NCBI GenBank assembly: GCA_028822575.1
Contig: JAPKDN010000176.1
Coordinates: forward strand, 1-6,884
Direction: 5' to 3'
Source of the DNA: Alphaproteobacteria bacterium
Lineage (GTDB): Bacteria; Pseudomonadota; Alphaproteobacteria; Thalassobaculales; Thalassobaculaceae
DNA length: 6,884 nucleotides
Positions 1-6,884 of the stretch are shown in pieces. The stretch's first letter is position 1. The number at the start of each line of letters is the position of its first letter. Both the position numbers and the translations under genes were made by a program. The notes beneath the pieces are model-generated. The model ran no database searches. It saw only the letters and a program-made list of their open reading frames with translations, and had not been told where the DNA came from.

Positions 1-471
1 CCAGTGCTATTCATGCTGATTATTCTCGCGAGCGTGGTACAGCCGAGTTTTTGGTGGCTGCTGGGGCTCATGCTGCTGTTCAGCTGGACATCATTGGTCA
101 GCGTTGTGCGCGCCGAGTTCCTGCGCGCCCGGAACTTCGAGTATGTAAAAGCGGCACGTGCGCTCGGCGTCACCAATAGCGTCATCATGTATCGCCACGT
201 ATTACCGAACGCCATGGTCGCGACGCTGACCTTTCTGCCGTTCATTACGTCCGGCTCGGTGGTGACGTTGACATCTCTGGATTTTCTTGGATTTGGCCTT
301 CCACCTGGCTCGCCGTCCCTCGGCGAGCTGCTGAAGCAGGGGAAAGATAATCTACAAGCGCCCTGGCTTGGTATTACCGCCTTTTCCGTCATTGCGTTCA
401 TGCTGTCACTTCTGGTTTTCATTGGAGAAGCGGTGCGCGACGCGTTCGATCCGCGTAAGGTACAACGATGA
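1..471 (+). CDS. yejE: Oligopeptide ABC transporter permease YejE, C-terminal part (5' end outside window)
   Basis: This is the C-terminal ~156 residues of an inner-membrane permease of the peptide/nickel (DppC/OppC-like) family; full YejE proteins are about 340 residues, so a little under half is present. The frame is open from base 1, so the true start lies upstream. Visible features are hydrophobic segments near bases 10-110, 210-290 and 360-435. Between them is the cytoplasmic EAA loop (bases ~139-213: EYVKAARALG, then a glycine and VLPNA), which docks on the ATPase subunit. The SLDFLGFGLPPGSPSLGELL stretch and the C-terminal GEAVRDAFDPRK are typical of YejE. In enterobacteria YejABEF imports peptides such as microcin C; the natural substrate here is unknown. 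The stop overlaps the yejF start (ATGA), implying co-transcription and translational coupling. Confidence 0.93.
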   Translation, partial: PVLFMLIILASVVQPSFWWLLGLMLLFSWTSLVSVVRAEFLRARNFEYVKAARALGVTNSVIMYRHVLPNAMVATLTFLPFITSGSVVTLTSLDFLGFGLPPGSPSLGELLKQGKDNLQAPWLGITAFSVIAFMLSLLVFIGEAVRDAFDPRKVQR

Positions 472-2111
472 GCGATCAACCTCTTCTTTCTATCCACAAC
501 CTCTCGGTTGATTTCGACGTCCCGGGCGGACCGGTCCACGCGGTGCGGCAGTTCAGCCTCGACATTCAACAGGGCGAGACGGTGGCGTTGGTCGGCGAAT
601 CCGGATCAGGGAAATCAGTGACCGCGCTTTCGGTGATGCAATTGCTACCGTACCCCATCGCCAGCCACCCAAGCGGATCCATCCGGTTTCGCAGTGAAGA
701 AATGATCGGCGCACCACGCGGAGCACTACAACGTATTCGCGGCGACCGGATCGGCATGATCTTCCAAGAACCGATCACTTCGCTCAATCCAGTCCACACC
801 ATCGAAAAGCAAATCCGAGAGGTCTTGGTTCTTCACAAAGGCCTGTCGAAGGACACTGCTAGACGGCGGGTCTTGGAACTGCTCGATTTGGTCGGTGTCC
901 GCGAAGCGGAACAGCGTCTAACCGCTTACCCACACGAGCTGTCGGGCGGACAACGCCAGCGCGTGATGATTGCAATGGCCTTAGCGAATGAGCCAGACTT
1001 GCTAATCGCGGACGAGCCAACAACCGCGCTGGACGTCACCATCCAGGCGCAAATCCTGAAACTGCTTGGCGAGCTGCAAACCGAACTCGGCATGGCCATG
1101 CTATTCATTACCCATGACCTCGGCATCGTCAGAAAAGTCGCTGACCGAGTTTGCGTAATGAAAAGCGGTGAAATTGTCGAGAGTGGCGCGGCACGAACAT
1201 TGTTCTCTGCGCCATCGCACGAGTATACCAAGCACCTGCTGGAGGCGGAACCGAAGGGCAAAAAAGAGCCACAGCAAACCGATCGACCGATGGTGCTTTC
1301 CGGCGAAGATATCCGGGTTTGGTTTCCGATCAAGAAAGGCCTAATGCGCCGCACCGTCGATCATATCAAGGCGGTCGACGGCATCTCCGTGTCCATACGC
1401 CAGGGAGAGACCGTTGGTGTTGTCGGCGAATCTGGATCCGGTAAAACGACTCTCGGCATGGCGTTGTTGAGATTGGAACGCAGCCAAGGCGACATCGTCT
1501 TCGAAGGCCGCCATATTCAAGGCTTGAATACCGGTGAGATGCGGCCGTTGCGCCGGGAAATGCAGGTGGTCTTCCAGGACCCCTTCGGCAGCCTCAGTCC
1601 CCGCATGTCGGTCGGACAGATTGTCGCCGAAGGGCTCAAGGTGCACGATTTGGACAGCAGCGAAGCGGACCGCGAGTTCCGGGTGATAGAAGCGCTTAAA
1701 GAAGTTGATCTTGATCCAGAAAGCCGGCACCGGTATCCACACGAATTTTCCGGCGGTCAGCGCCAACGGGTCGCCATCGCCCGCGCCATCGTCTTGAAAC
1801 CAAAACTTATCGTTTTAGACGAGCCCACATCAGCGCTAGACCGATCCGTCCAAGCGCAAATCATCGATCTGCTGAGCCGTCTGCAACACGAACACGACCT
1901 AGCCTATCTGTTCATCAGCCACGACCTTCGGGTGGTACGTGCCCTATCCGACTATGTCATCGTACTGCGGTCGGGGAAAGTGATGGAGCAGGGGCTTGCG
2001 ACCGAGATGTTTGATAACCCGCAACATCCCTATACAAAGGCATTGATGGCGGCGGCGTTTGACCTCGAAACATCGGAAGAGGCCATTGAGGCGGGCATCA
2101 TCCAAGAATAA
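468..2111 (+). CDS. yejF: Oligopeptide ABC transporter ATP-binding protein YejF (fused double ATPase)
   Basis: A 547-residue protein with two complete ABC ATPase domains in tandem, as in YejF and GsiA, powering the membrane permeases YejB/YejE. Domain 1 has Walker A GESGSGKS (43-50), Q-loop Gln100 in IFQEP, signature LSGGQRQR (158-165), Walker B LLIADEP (178-184, Glu183) and H-loop His216. Domain 2 repeats this with GESGSGKT (320-327), Gln370 in [13 protein letters not shown] (427-434), LIVLDEP (447-453, Glu452) and His485. Both sites look catalytically complete. Each domain ends with the oligopeptide-type [12 protein letters not shown] or [11 protein letters not shown] segment. The linker (~residues 262-278) is charged and low in hydrophobics. 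The ATG at 468 overlaps the yejE stop; length is close to the ~530 residues of E. coli YejF. The assignment as YejF rather than a generic Dpp/Opp ATPase rests on the fusion and the YejE neighbour. Confidence 0.94.
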   Translation: MSDQPLLSIHNLSVDFDVPGGPVHAVRQFSLDIQQGETVALVGESGSGKSVTALSVMQLLPYPIASHPSGSIRFRSEEMIGAPRGALQRIRGDRIGMIFQEPITSLNPVHTIEKQIREVLVLHKGLSKDTARRRVLELLDLVGVREAEQRLTAYPHELSGGQRQRVMIAMALANEPDLLIADEPTTALDVTIQAQILKLLGELQTELGMAMLFITHDLGIVRKVADRVCVMKSGEIVESGAARTLFSAPSHEYTKHLLEAEPKGKKEPQQTDRPMVLSGEDIRVWFPIKKGLMRRTVDHIKAVDGISVSIRQGETVGVVGESGSGKTTLGMALLRLERSQGDIVFEGRHIQGLNTGEMRPLRREMQVVFQDPFGSLSPRMSVGQIVAEGLKVHDLDSSEADREFRVIEALKEVDLDPESRHRYPHEFSGGQRQRVAIARAIVLKPKLIVLDEPTSALDRSVQAQIIDLLSRLQHEHDLAYLFISHDLRVVRALSDYVIVLRSGKVMEQGLATEMFDNPQHPYTKALMAAAFDLETSEEAIEAGIIQE

Positions 2112-2129
2112 CTTGAAGGTTTACCAGCA

Positions 2130-3062
2130 ATGACTTTGATCTTTTATTCCGCCAATGACTGCTGGGACGACTGGGCTGATCATTTGCGCCGCGAAGTGCC
2201 GGAGATACCGTTACGCCATTGGGATGAGGATGGCGACGACGCTTCCGTGCGTTTCGCACTCGTCTGGAACCCACCACCGGGCGAATTGACACGGCGGTTC
2301 AAAAATTTGGAGTATATTTTTTCTCTGGGCGCGGGCGTCGACGCGTTGCTCGACGATCCCGATTTACCAAAAGGTGTGCCGGTCGTGCGCATGGTCGAGG
2401 AAGCGCTAGTAATTGGCATGACAGAGTACGTAGCCCTGCATGTCTTGCGCCTTCACCGACGACAGCGGGAATTGGAAGGGCAGCAGCGCGCCGGGGAATG
2501 GCGCCAAATCAATACCCCGTTAGCACCCGACCGCCAGGTCGGACTGATGGGGCTTGGCGTTCTTGGCGCCGATGCGGCACAGGCGTTGATAGCGCTCCGC
2601 TTTGATGTGGCATCGTGGACGCGAACGCCACGGGAGATGCCTGGCGTCACCGGCTTCCACGGAGCGGGGGGCCTCAACACTTTCCTAGCGCGTACCAAAA
2701 TCCTCGTGGCCCTACTACCGCTAACAGCCGCGACACGGAGTATTCTCAACCGTGATTTATTCGACCGACTACCCAAGGGTGCCGGCCTGATCAACGCCGG
2801 GCGGGGTGGTCTTCAGGTCGAAGAGGACGTCATTGCCGCGCTCGATTCAGGCCAACTGTCGGAAGCAGTATTGGATGTGTTTTCGAAGGAACCGTTACCC
2901 TTGGAAAATCCCTTATGGGATCATCCAAAAGTAACGCTAACGCCCCATAATGCGGCCCTGACCGGCTCTGCCACCGGGGCGCGGGAAGTTGGCGCGAATC
3001 TGCGGCGGGTGCTTGGGGGAGAGCAGCCTCACAACATCGTCAATACGAGCTCAGGATACTAG
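2130..3062 (+). CDS. ghrA: Glyoxylate/hydroxypyruvate reductase A (D-2-hydroxyacid dehydrogenase family)
   Basis: A 310-residue NAD(P)H-dependent cytosolic reductase expected to convert glyoxylate to glycolate and hydroxypyruvate to D-glycerate. Seen: the substrate-loop motif SLGAGVD (65-71), the Rossmann motif GLGVLG (141-146), AGRG with catalytic Arg225, Glu254 in FSKEPLP and His273 in TPHNAA, giving the Arg-Glu-His triad at family spacing. Length (E. coli GhrA ~312) and the C-terminal Gly-Tyr fit GhrA. The residues after the second Rossmann strand (SWTRTPRE, with basic residues where the NADH Asp would sit) suggest an NADPH preference; this is inference. GAAGG at 2115-2119 supports the ATG at 2130. 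The gene lies 18 bp after yejF, so it is probably co-transcribed. Its stop codon TAG (3060-3062) overlaps the left end of an inverted-repeat element. Confidence 0.88.
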   Translation: MTLIFYSANDCWDDWADHLRREVPEIPLRHWDEDGDDASVRFALVWNPPPGELTRRFKNLEYIFSLGAGVDALLDDPDLPKGVPVVRMVEEALVIGMTEYVALHVLRLHRRQRELEGQQRAGEWRQINTPLAPDRQVGLMGLGVLGADAAQALIALRFDVASWTRTPREMPGVTGFHGAGGLNTFLARTKILVALLPLTAATRSILNRDLFDRLPKGAGLINAGRGGLQVEEDVIAALDSGQLSEAVLDVFSKEPLPLENPLWDHPKVTLTPHNAALTGSATGAREVGANLRRVLGGEQPHNIVNTSSGY

Positions 3063-3087
3063 AGCGTTTCCTGGTTACATTGAAATG
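3061..3087 (+). repeat. Left terminal inverted repeat arm
   Basis: The arm begins AGAGCGTTTCC, and its first two bases are the last two of the ghrA TAG stop. It pairs with 3209-3235. A short internal foldback (AGCGTTT at 3063-3069 with AGACGCT at 3091-3097) could form a hairpin in ghrA mRNA, but no T-run follows, so it is not a convincing terminator. Confidence 0.6.
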
Positions 3088-3208
3088 CAGAGACGCTTGT
3101 GCCGACGGCCGATCTCCCGTTTCGCCAAGCGGCGTGAACGCAGCTTGTAAATGTATAGTATTACCCGCGCCACTCATTTTTGCGAGCGCGACAGAAAATC
3201 AATCTCAA

Positions 3209-3235
3209 CGTTTCAATGTAACTAGGGAATGCTCT
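3209..3235 (-). repeat. Right terminal inverted repeat arm
   Basis: This arm ends GGGAATGCTCT on the + strand. Relative to the left arm it differs at four scattered positions, all transitions, which suggests point-mutational ageing of two arms that were once closer to identical. Confidence 0.6.
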
Positions 3236-3663
3236 TGTCAGTAGCTACATATTTCACCGGACGACCAAATAATTATCTCCGAAAACTCGCTGAGGAAGCA
3301 CTAACTTTTAACCGTCCATTAGAACCAAATGGATCGACGGTCAGTCTCGTCCGGTTTGCAGCGAACCTTTCCAAATTCGGCCAAACGGTTGGGCGATCCC
3401 GGGCTTGGAAATATTCAGCCTGGCGGCCGGTCCACGTATCATATGAGGCAGCTGTGTTATGTATACGTCCAAGTGGGCGGCCATCTGCCGAGAAAGAACA
3501 TTTGGCGAAACGTGTCGCACAACACAACCCTGCCAAAAGTCTACGGCTCGGTTGGGAAAAATTTCCATATGAGATCCGCTGATCATTATTACGTTCACGG
3601 AACAAAGCCAGCGCGGGCTTAACTTCAGGACAAATCTCAAAGACCAAGGAACTTGGCGTCCAG
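3236..3663. other. Convergent spacer with no supportable gene
   Basis: About 430 bp separate the repeat element from the aminopeptidase stop codon. Both strands contain open stretches of up to ~117 codons, but they overlap one another in several frames. None has a clear ribosome binding site, and none of their translations resembles a family I know. The + strand stretch 3229-3582 starts inside the right repeat arm, which argues against it being a gene. The composition is more mixed than in the neighbouring genes, as expected for decayed or non-coding DNA. It could be a heavily eroded gene, but unlike the GST remnant at 5138-5757 no homology could be followed across frames. Confidence 0.55.
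3599..3620 (-). terminator. Possible weak intrinsic terminator of the aminopeptidase gene
   Basis: Read on the - strand, AAGCC (3620-3616) and GGCTT (3609-3605) form a 5-bp stem with a 6-nt loop, followed by TGTT. It lies about 44 nt past the aminopeptidase stop. The stem is short and the U-tract interrupted, so this is only a candidate. Confidence 0.25.
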
Positions 3664-5046
3664 TTACTTTCCAAACCGCGCGGCGATCGTTCCAAAAGCC
3701 GCTCTAATCGCCATGGCCTCGCCACCAACGGGACGGCCAGGACGGGATGAGGTATTCCAAGCCATGATATCAAAATGTGCCCAGGAAACCGAATCCTTGA
3801 CGAACTCATTCATAAACAAGGCCGCCGTGATAGCGCCGCCTTGCGGCATCTCACTGATGTTATTGAGGTCAGCAACCTTGCTTTTCAGGGTGCGGAGATA
3901 AGGCTTCCAAAGCGGCAGACGCCAGACCGGATCTCCTGCCGCATCGCCATGCTTGGAGAGGTCGGCGGCCAGCAAATCGTCGTTCGCGAACATGACAGGC
4001 AGTTCGGGCCCAAGGGCCACCCGCGCCGCGCCAGTCAGGGTAGCAAAGTCAAACACCAGTTCCGGGTTTTCAGACGCAGCTTCATACAGCGCATCCGCCA
4101 GGACCAAGCGGCCTTCGGCGTCGGTATTGCCAATCTCCACCGTGATACCAGCCCGGCTTGTCAATACATCTAACGGCCGAAATGCGTTGCTCGAAACACT
4201 GTTCTCCACCGCCGGCACCAATACCCGCAGGCGCACCGGTAGGTTCGCCATCATAATCATACGGGCGAGGCCAAGTACATTCGCGGCGCCACCCATATCT
4301 TTTTTCATCAACTTCATACCAGCCGGCGGTTTCAGATCGAGACCACCCGAGTCAAAACAGACCCCTTTGCCGACGAGTGTCACTTTTGGGTCTCCCGATT
4401 TTCCCCAGGTGAAATCTATCAATCGGGGCGCGCGGTCCGACGCGCGCCCAACCGCATGCACCATCGGGTAGTTATTCTTCAAAAGATCGTCACCGACAAT
4501 CACACTGAAACGTGCCTTGAATTCGCGCGCCAGTTTGCGCGCCGCACCAGCGAGTTCGACTGGTCCCATGTCAGAAGCGGGCGTATTGATCAAATCGCGG
4601 GTCAAAGCAATCGAGCTCGCGGTACCTTCGACGGCCCGGCGATCCGCGCGGGCGGGCCAGACAAGCTCCGCTGCCGGTACCGGTGTCGCTGTATAACGAT
4701 CGAAGACATAAGTGCCTAGCGCCCAGCCAAGTGCAGCATTGGTCGCCAGCGTCCCATTGGTTCCCTTCGGGAGAGCATATCGGCCCGGCGGCAATGCGTT
4801 GACGGCGGCACTCCACGACCACAGGTCTAAATCCCCGTCAATCCCCAAGAGCACTTCCGCAATCCCACCATCCGCGCCCGGCAGCAACAGCGTCTCTCCA
4901 GCGGCGGCATCGAAATGCGCGGCGTTAACCCAAGCCTGGGTTCGTTTGTTGGCCTTTTTAGACCACGCTTTCAGACCGTCCTCGGTCACTGCTGTCAACG
5001 TAATAGTCTTGCCCGTGGCACGGGCGACGAGATTATATGGCACCAT
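3664..5046 (-). CDS. Leucyl aminopeptidase family protein (peptidase M17)
   Basis: A 460-residue cytosolic dizinc/dimanganese aminopeptidase that removes N-terminal residues from peptides. The M17 signature NTDAEGRL is at 307-314. Metal ligands Lys227, Asp232, Asp250, Asp309 and Glu311 and catalytic Lys239 and Arg313 are all present, with spacing (5-7-11-59-2-2) identical to that of E. coli PepA K270 to R356. GKGVCFDSGGLDLKP (226-240) and KKDMGGAA (248-255) frame the first site. The divergent N-terminal domain (~1-140) and the length between PepB (~427) and PepA (~503) fit the alphaproteobacterial M17 group, so no pepA or pepB symbol is given. The start is secure: an in-frame TGA directly precedes the ATG, and GGGAG lies 4 nt before it. 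The gene stands alone, convergent with ghrA and divergent from the GST remnant. A role in using imported peptides together with Yej is possible but only inferred. Confidence 0.93.
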   Translation of the reverse strand: MVPYNLVARATGKTITLTAVTEDGLKAWSKKANKRTQAWVNAAHFDAAAGETLLLPGADGGIAEVLLGIDGDLDLWSWSAAVNALPPGRYALPKGTNGTLATNAALGWALGTYVFDRYTATPVPAAELVWPARADRRAVEGTASSIALTRDLINTPASDMGPVELAGAARKLAREFKARFSVIVGDDLLKNNYPMVHAVGRASDRAPRLIDFTWGKSGDPKVTLVGKGVCFDSGGLDLKPPAGMKLMKKDMGGAANVLGLARMIMMANLPVRLRVLVPAVENSVSSNAFRPLDVLTSRAGITVEIGNTDAEGRLVLADALYEAASENPELVFDFATLTGAARVALGPELPVMFANDDLLAADLSKHGDAAGDPVWRLPLWKPYLRTLKSKVADLNNISEMPQGGAITAALFMNEFVKDSVSWAHFDIMAWNTSSRPGRPVGGEAMAIRAAFGTIAARFGK

Positions 5047-5137
5047 TCAACTCCCGGAACTTTTGGAGATCATTAAGATTTATATATTTCGCAGCTTATC
5101 TAAAGATGTGACTAGCAGGAGCGCAAGTGGAGTAAGC
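5047..5137. promoter_or_regulatory. AT-rich divergent intergenic region, probable aminopeptidase promoter
   Basis: This 91-bp gap separates the aminopeptidase (- strand) from the GST remnant (+ strand) and must have carried both 5' signals. It contains an AT-rich core near 5073-5090 (ATTTATATATTTC on the + strand). On the - strand a TTTAGA / TAAATC pair about 16 bp apart could serve as -35/-10, but both match consensus poorly. Shine-Dalgarno sequences are visible at each edge: GGGAG before the - strand ATG, and GGAG at 5129-5132 for the remnant. No operator palindrome was recognised. Confidence 0.3.
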
Positions 5138-5757
5138 ATTAGCGGATATCAACTGATTTTAGGCAACAAGAGTAATTCGTTTTTAACGATGCTCCGATCC
5201 CTTATCGCCTTCGAGGAAGCAGTCATTCCCTTCCATACCGCAGCGCTCAGTAAGTTGTCTGGAAAAATTTCACCGAGTGGGCTTATGCTAGTGGCGCTCA
5301 GCGGCAATTTGTTGATTAACAATTCACCCACCATCGCCGAATATTTGGCGGAGCTATATCATACATCAGGCTTATGGTTGGAGCATGCCGCGGCGCGAGC
5401 GCGTTACGAGCGCGGTGGCAGTAGGAATGCATTCCGGCTTTGGTGCACTGCGGTTGGCTTTGCCAATGAATCTCCACTTGGCGCGCGAGAACCCCGAGTG
5501 AAGCACTAAGGTCAACGCGCATGTCCAGCGCATTCAAAGCATCTAGCACGATTATCGTAGCCAATTTGGACAGGGCGGGCCCTTTCTATTTAACGGTTTA
5601 TGTGTGGCGGACACCATATACCCTGCGAATGGTCTTGCCCTTGAGGACCTATGGCTTCAACGGCCAAGCCGATATGGACGCGGTCTGTGCGCTTCCCTGG
5701 ATAACGGAATGGGGGAAAGTGGCAGCAACCGAAACACTATTAAAAACTACGAGGTGA
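5138..5757 (+). pseudogene. Decayed glutathione S-transferase gene
   Basis: Family-like sequence runs in order through three frames. Frame A (5138-~5416) gives YQLILGNKS, SPSG (5270-5281), then TIAEYLAELYHTSGLW and AAARARYER, matching the N-terminal thioredoxin-like domain and the start of the helical domain of soluble bacterial GSTs. Frame B (~5415-5621) gives GMHSGFGALRLALPMNLHLA, VQRIQSI and GPFLFNGLCVADTIY. Frame C (5629-5757) gives LRTYGF and MDAVCALPWITEW, the usual C-terminal pattern. Lesions: ATT in place of the start codon behind GGAG; a shortened stretch between IPF and SPSG with the cis-Pro 'VP' absent; a +1 shift near 5408-5420; TGA at 5499-5501; TAG at 5544-5546 where a Trp is expected; a +1 shift at 5622-5628. 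Intact relatives are ~220-230 codons; about 207 codons' worth of DNA remains. So many lesions rule out sequencing error and programmed frameshifting. Family matching was done by eye. Confidence 0.85.
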
Positions 5758-5770
5758 TTTTATAACGATC

Positions 5771-6884
<1,114 letters not shown>

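Larger units (their letters stand above)
3061..3235. repeat. MITE-like element with 27-bp terminal inverted repeats
   Basis: The ends, 3061-3087 and 3209-3235, are reverse complements of each other at 23 of 27 positions; all four mismatches are transitions. The longest exact block is TTTCAATGTAAC (3211-3222 on the right arm), and the outer ends match as AGAGC/GCTCT. The ~121 bp between the arms encode nothing recognisable. Size, long terminal inverted repeats and lack of a coding region fit a non-autonomous miniature element. No clear target duplication is visible: a TA lies at 3060-3061, but the right edge reads TT (3235-3236). The left arm can also fold on itself (3063-3069 with 3091-3097, one G-U pair), as in intergenic palindromic repeats. 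The repeat is directly visible; its mobile origin is inference. Confidence 0.6.

Noticed and set aside
3123..3134. CGCC-AAGC-GGCG mini-hairpin inside the repeat element, considered as the ghrA terminator
   Set aside because: The stem is only 4 bp and is not followed by a T-run.
3229..3582. 117-codon + strand open frame in the spacer
   Set aside because: It starts inside the right repeat arm, lacks a clear ribosome binding site, resembles no known family, and is overlapped by equally long open frames on both strands.
3273..3809. 178-codon - strand open frame overlapping the aminopeptidase 3' end
   Set aside because: About 145 bp of it lie in a shifted frame of the confirmed M17 gene, and the rest is the unexplained spacer. 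No family features are visible.
4712..5509. 265-codon + strand open frame
   Set aside because: Its first part is antisense to the aminopeptidase N-terminus. Only the part after ~5138 is meaningful, and that is frame A of the GST pseudogene.
5316..5564. 82-codon - strand open frame
   Set aside because: It is antisense to the GST remnant and its translation has no recognisable features.
5408..5628. Programmed frameshifting or stop-codon readthrough as an explanation for the broken GST frame
   Set aside because: There are two separate shifts, two stops, a missing start codon and a missing core motif, and no obvious slippery sequence at the shift sites. Decay is the simpler explanation.
5521..5757. 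78-codon + strand open frame as a stand-alone small gene
   Set aside because: Its C-terminal half matches the GST C-terminus and its N-terminal half is out of the GST frame, so it is a chance ATG within the pseudogene.

Overview
The window looks like chromosomal DNA from an alphaproteobacterium, perhaps of Rhodospirillales type. The basis is the yejE-yejF arrangement, the style of the proteins, moderate GC with GC-rich third codon positions in the intact genes, and the thiG-thiE order. The lineage is an inference from general familiarity, not from a search.

Left block, + strand (1-3062). The 3' part of yejE, an oligopeptide ABC-transporter permease, overlaps yejF, a fused double-ATPase subunit, by 4 bp (ATGA). 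After an 18-bp gap comes a complete ghrA-like glyoxylate/hydroxypyruvate reductase. The three genes are spaced like one transcription unit.

Middle spacer (3063-3663). This 600-bp stretch lies between convergent genes. Its first 175 bp are bounded by a 27-bp imperfect terminal inverted repeat (23/27 matches, all four mismatches transitions), a small MITE-like element that begins inside the ghrA stop codon. The remaining ~430 bp hold no gene I can support.

Middle gene, - strand (3664-5046). A complete M17 leucyl aminopeptidase with all metal-binding and catalytic residues.

Decayed gene, + strand (about 5138-5757). This is the best find in the window: a glutathione S-transferase pseudogene. 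Its homology can be followed end to end only by changing frame twice and reading through two stop codons. The start codon has apparently become ATT behind a good Shine-Dalgarno sequence, and part of the thioredoxin-fold region, including the cis-Pro motif, is missing.

Right block, - strand (5771-6884). thiG (5' end outside the window) and a thiE/tenI-like gene overlap as GTGA, the distal end of a thiamine biosynthesis operon. ThiG makes the thiazole phosphate and the next enzyme would couple or tautomerise it. The thiE product lacks the two usual Mg-ligand aspartates, so ThiE versus TenI is open.

I see no CRISPR array, phage, toxin-antitoxin, tRNA, rRNA or transposase gene, and no evidence for a new multi-gene system. 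The interest lies in gene decay and a small mobile-like repeat.
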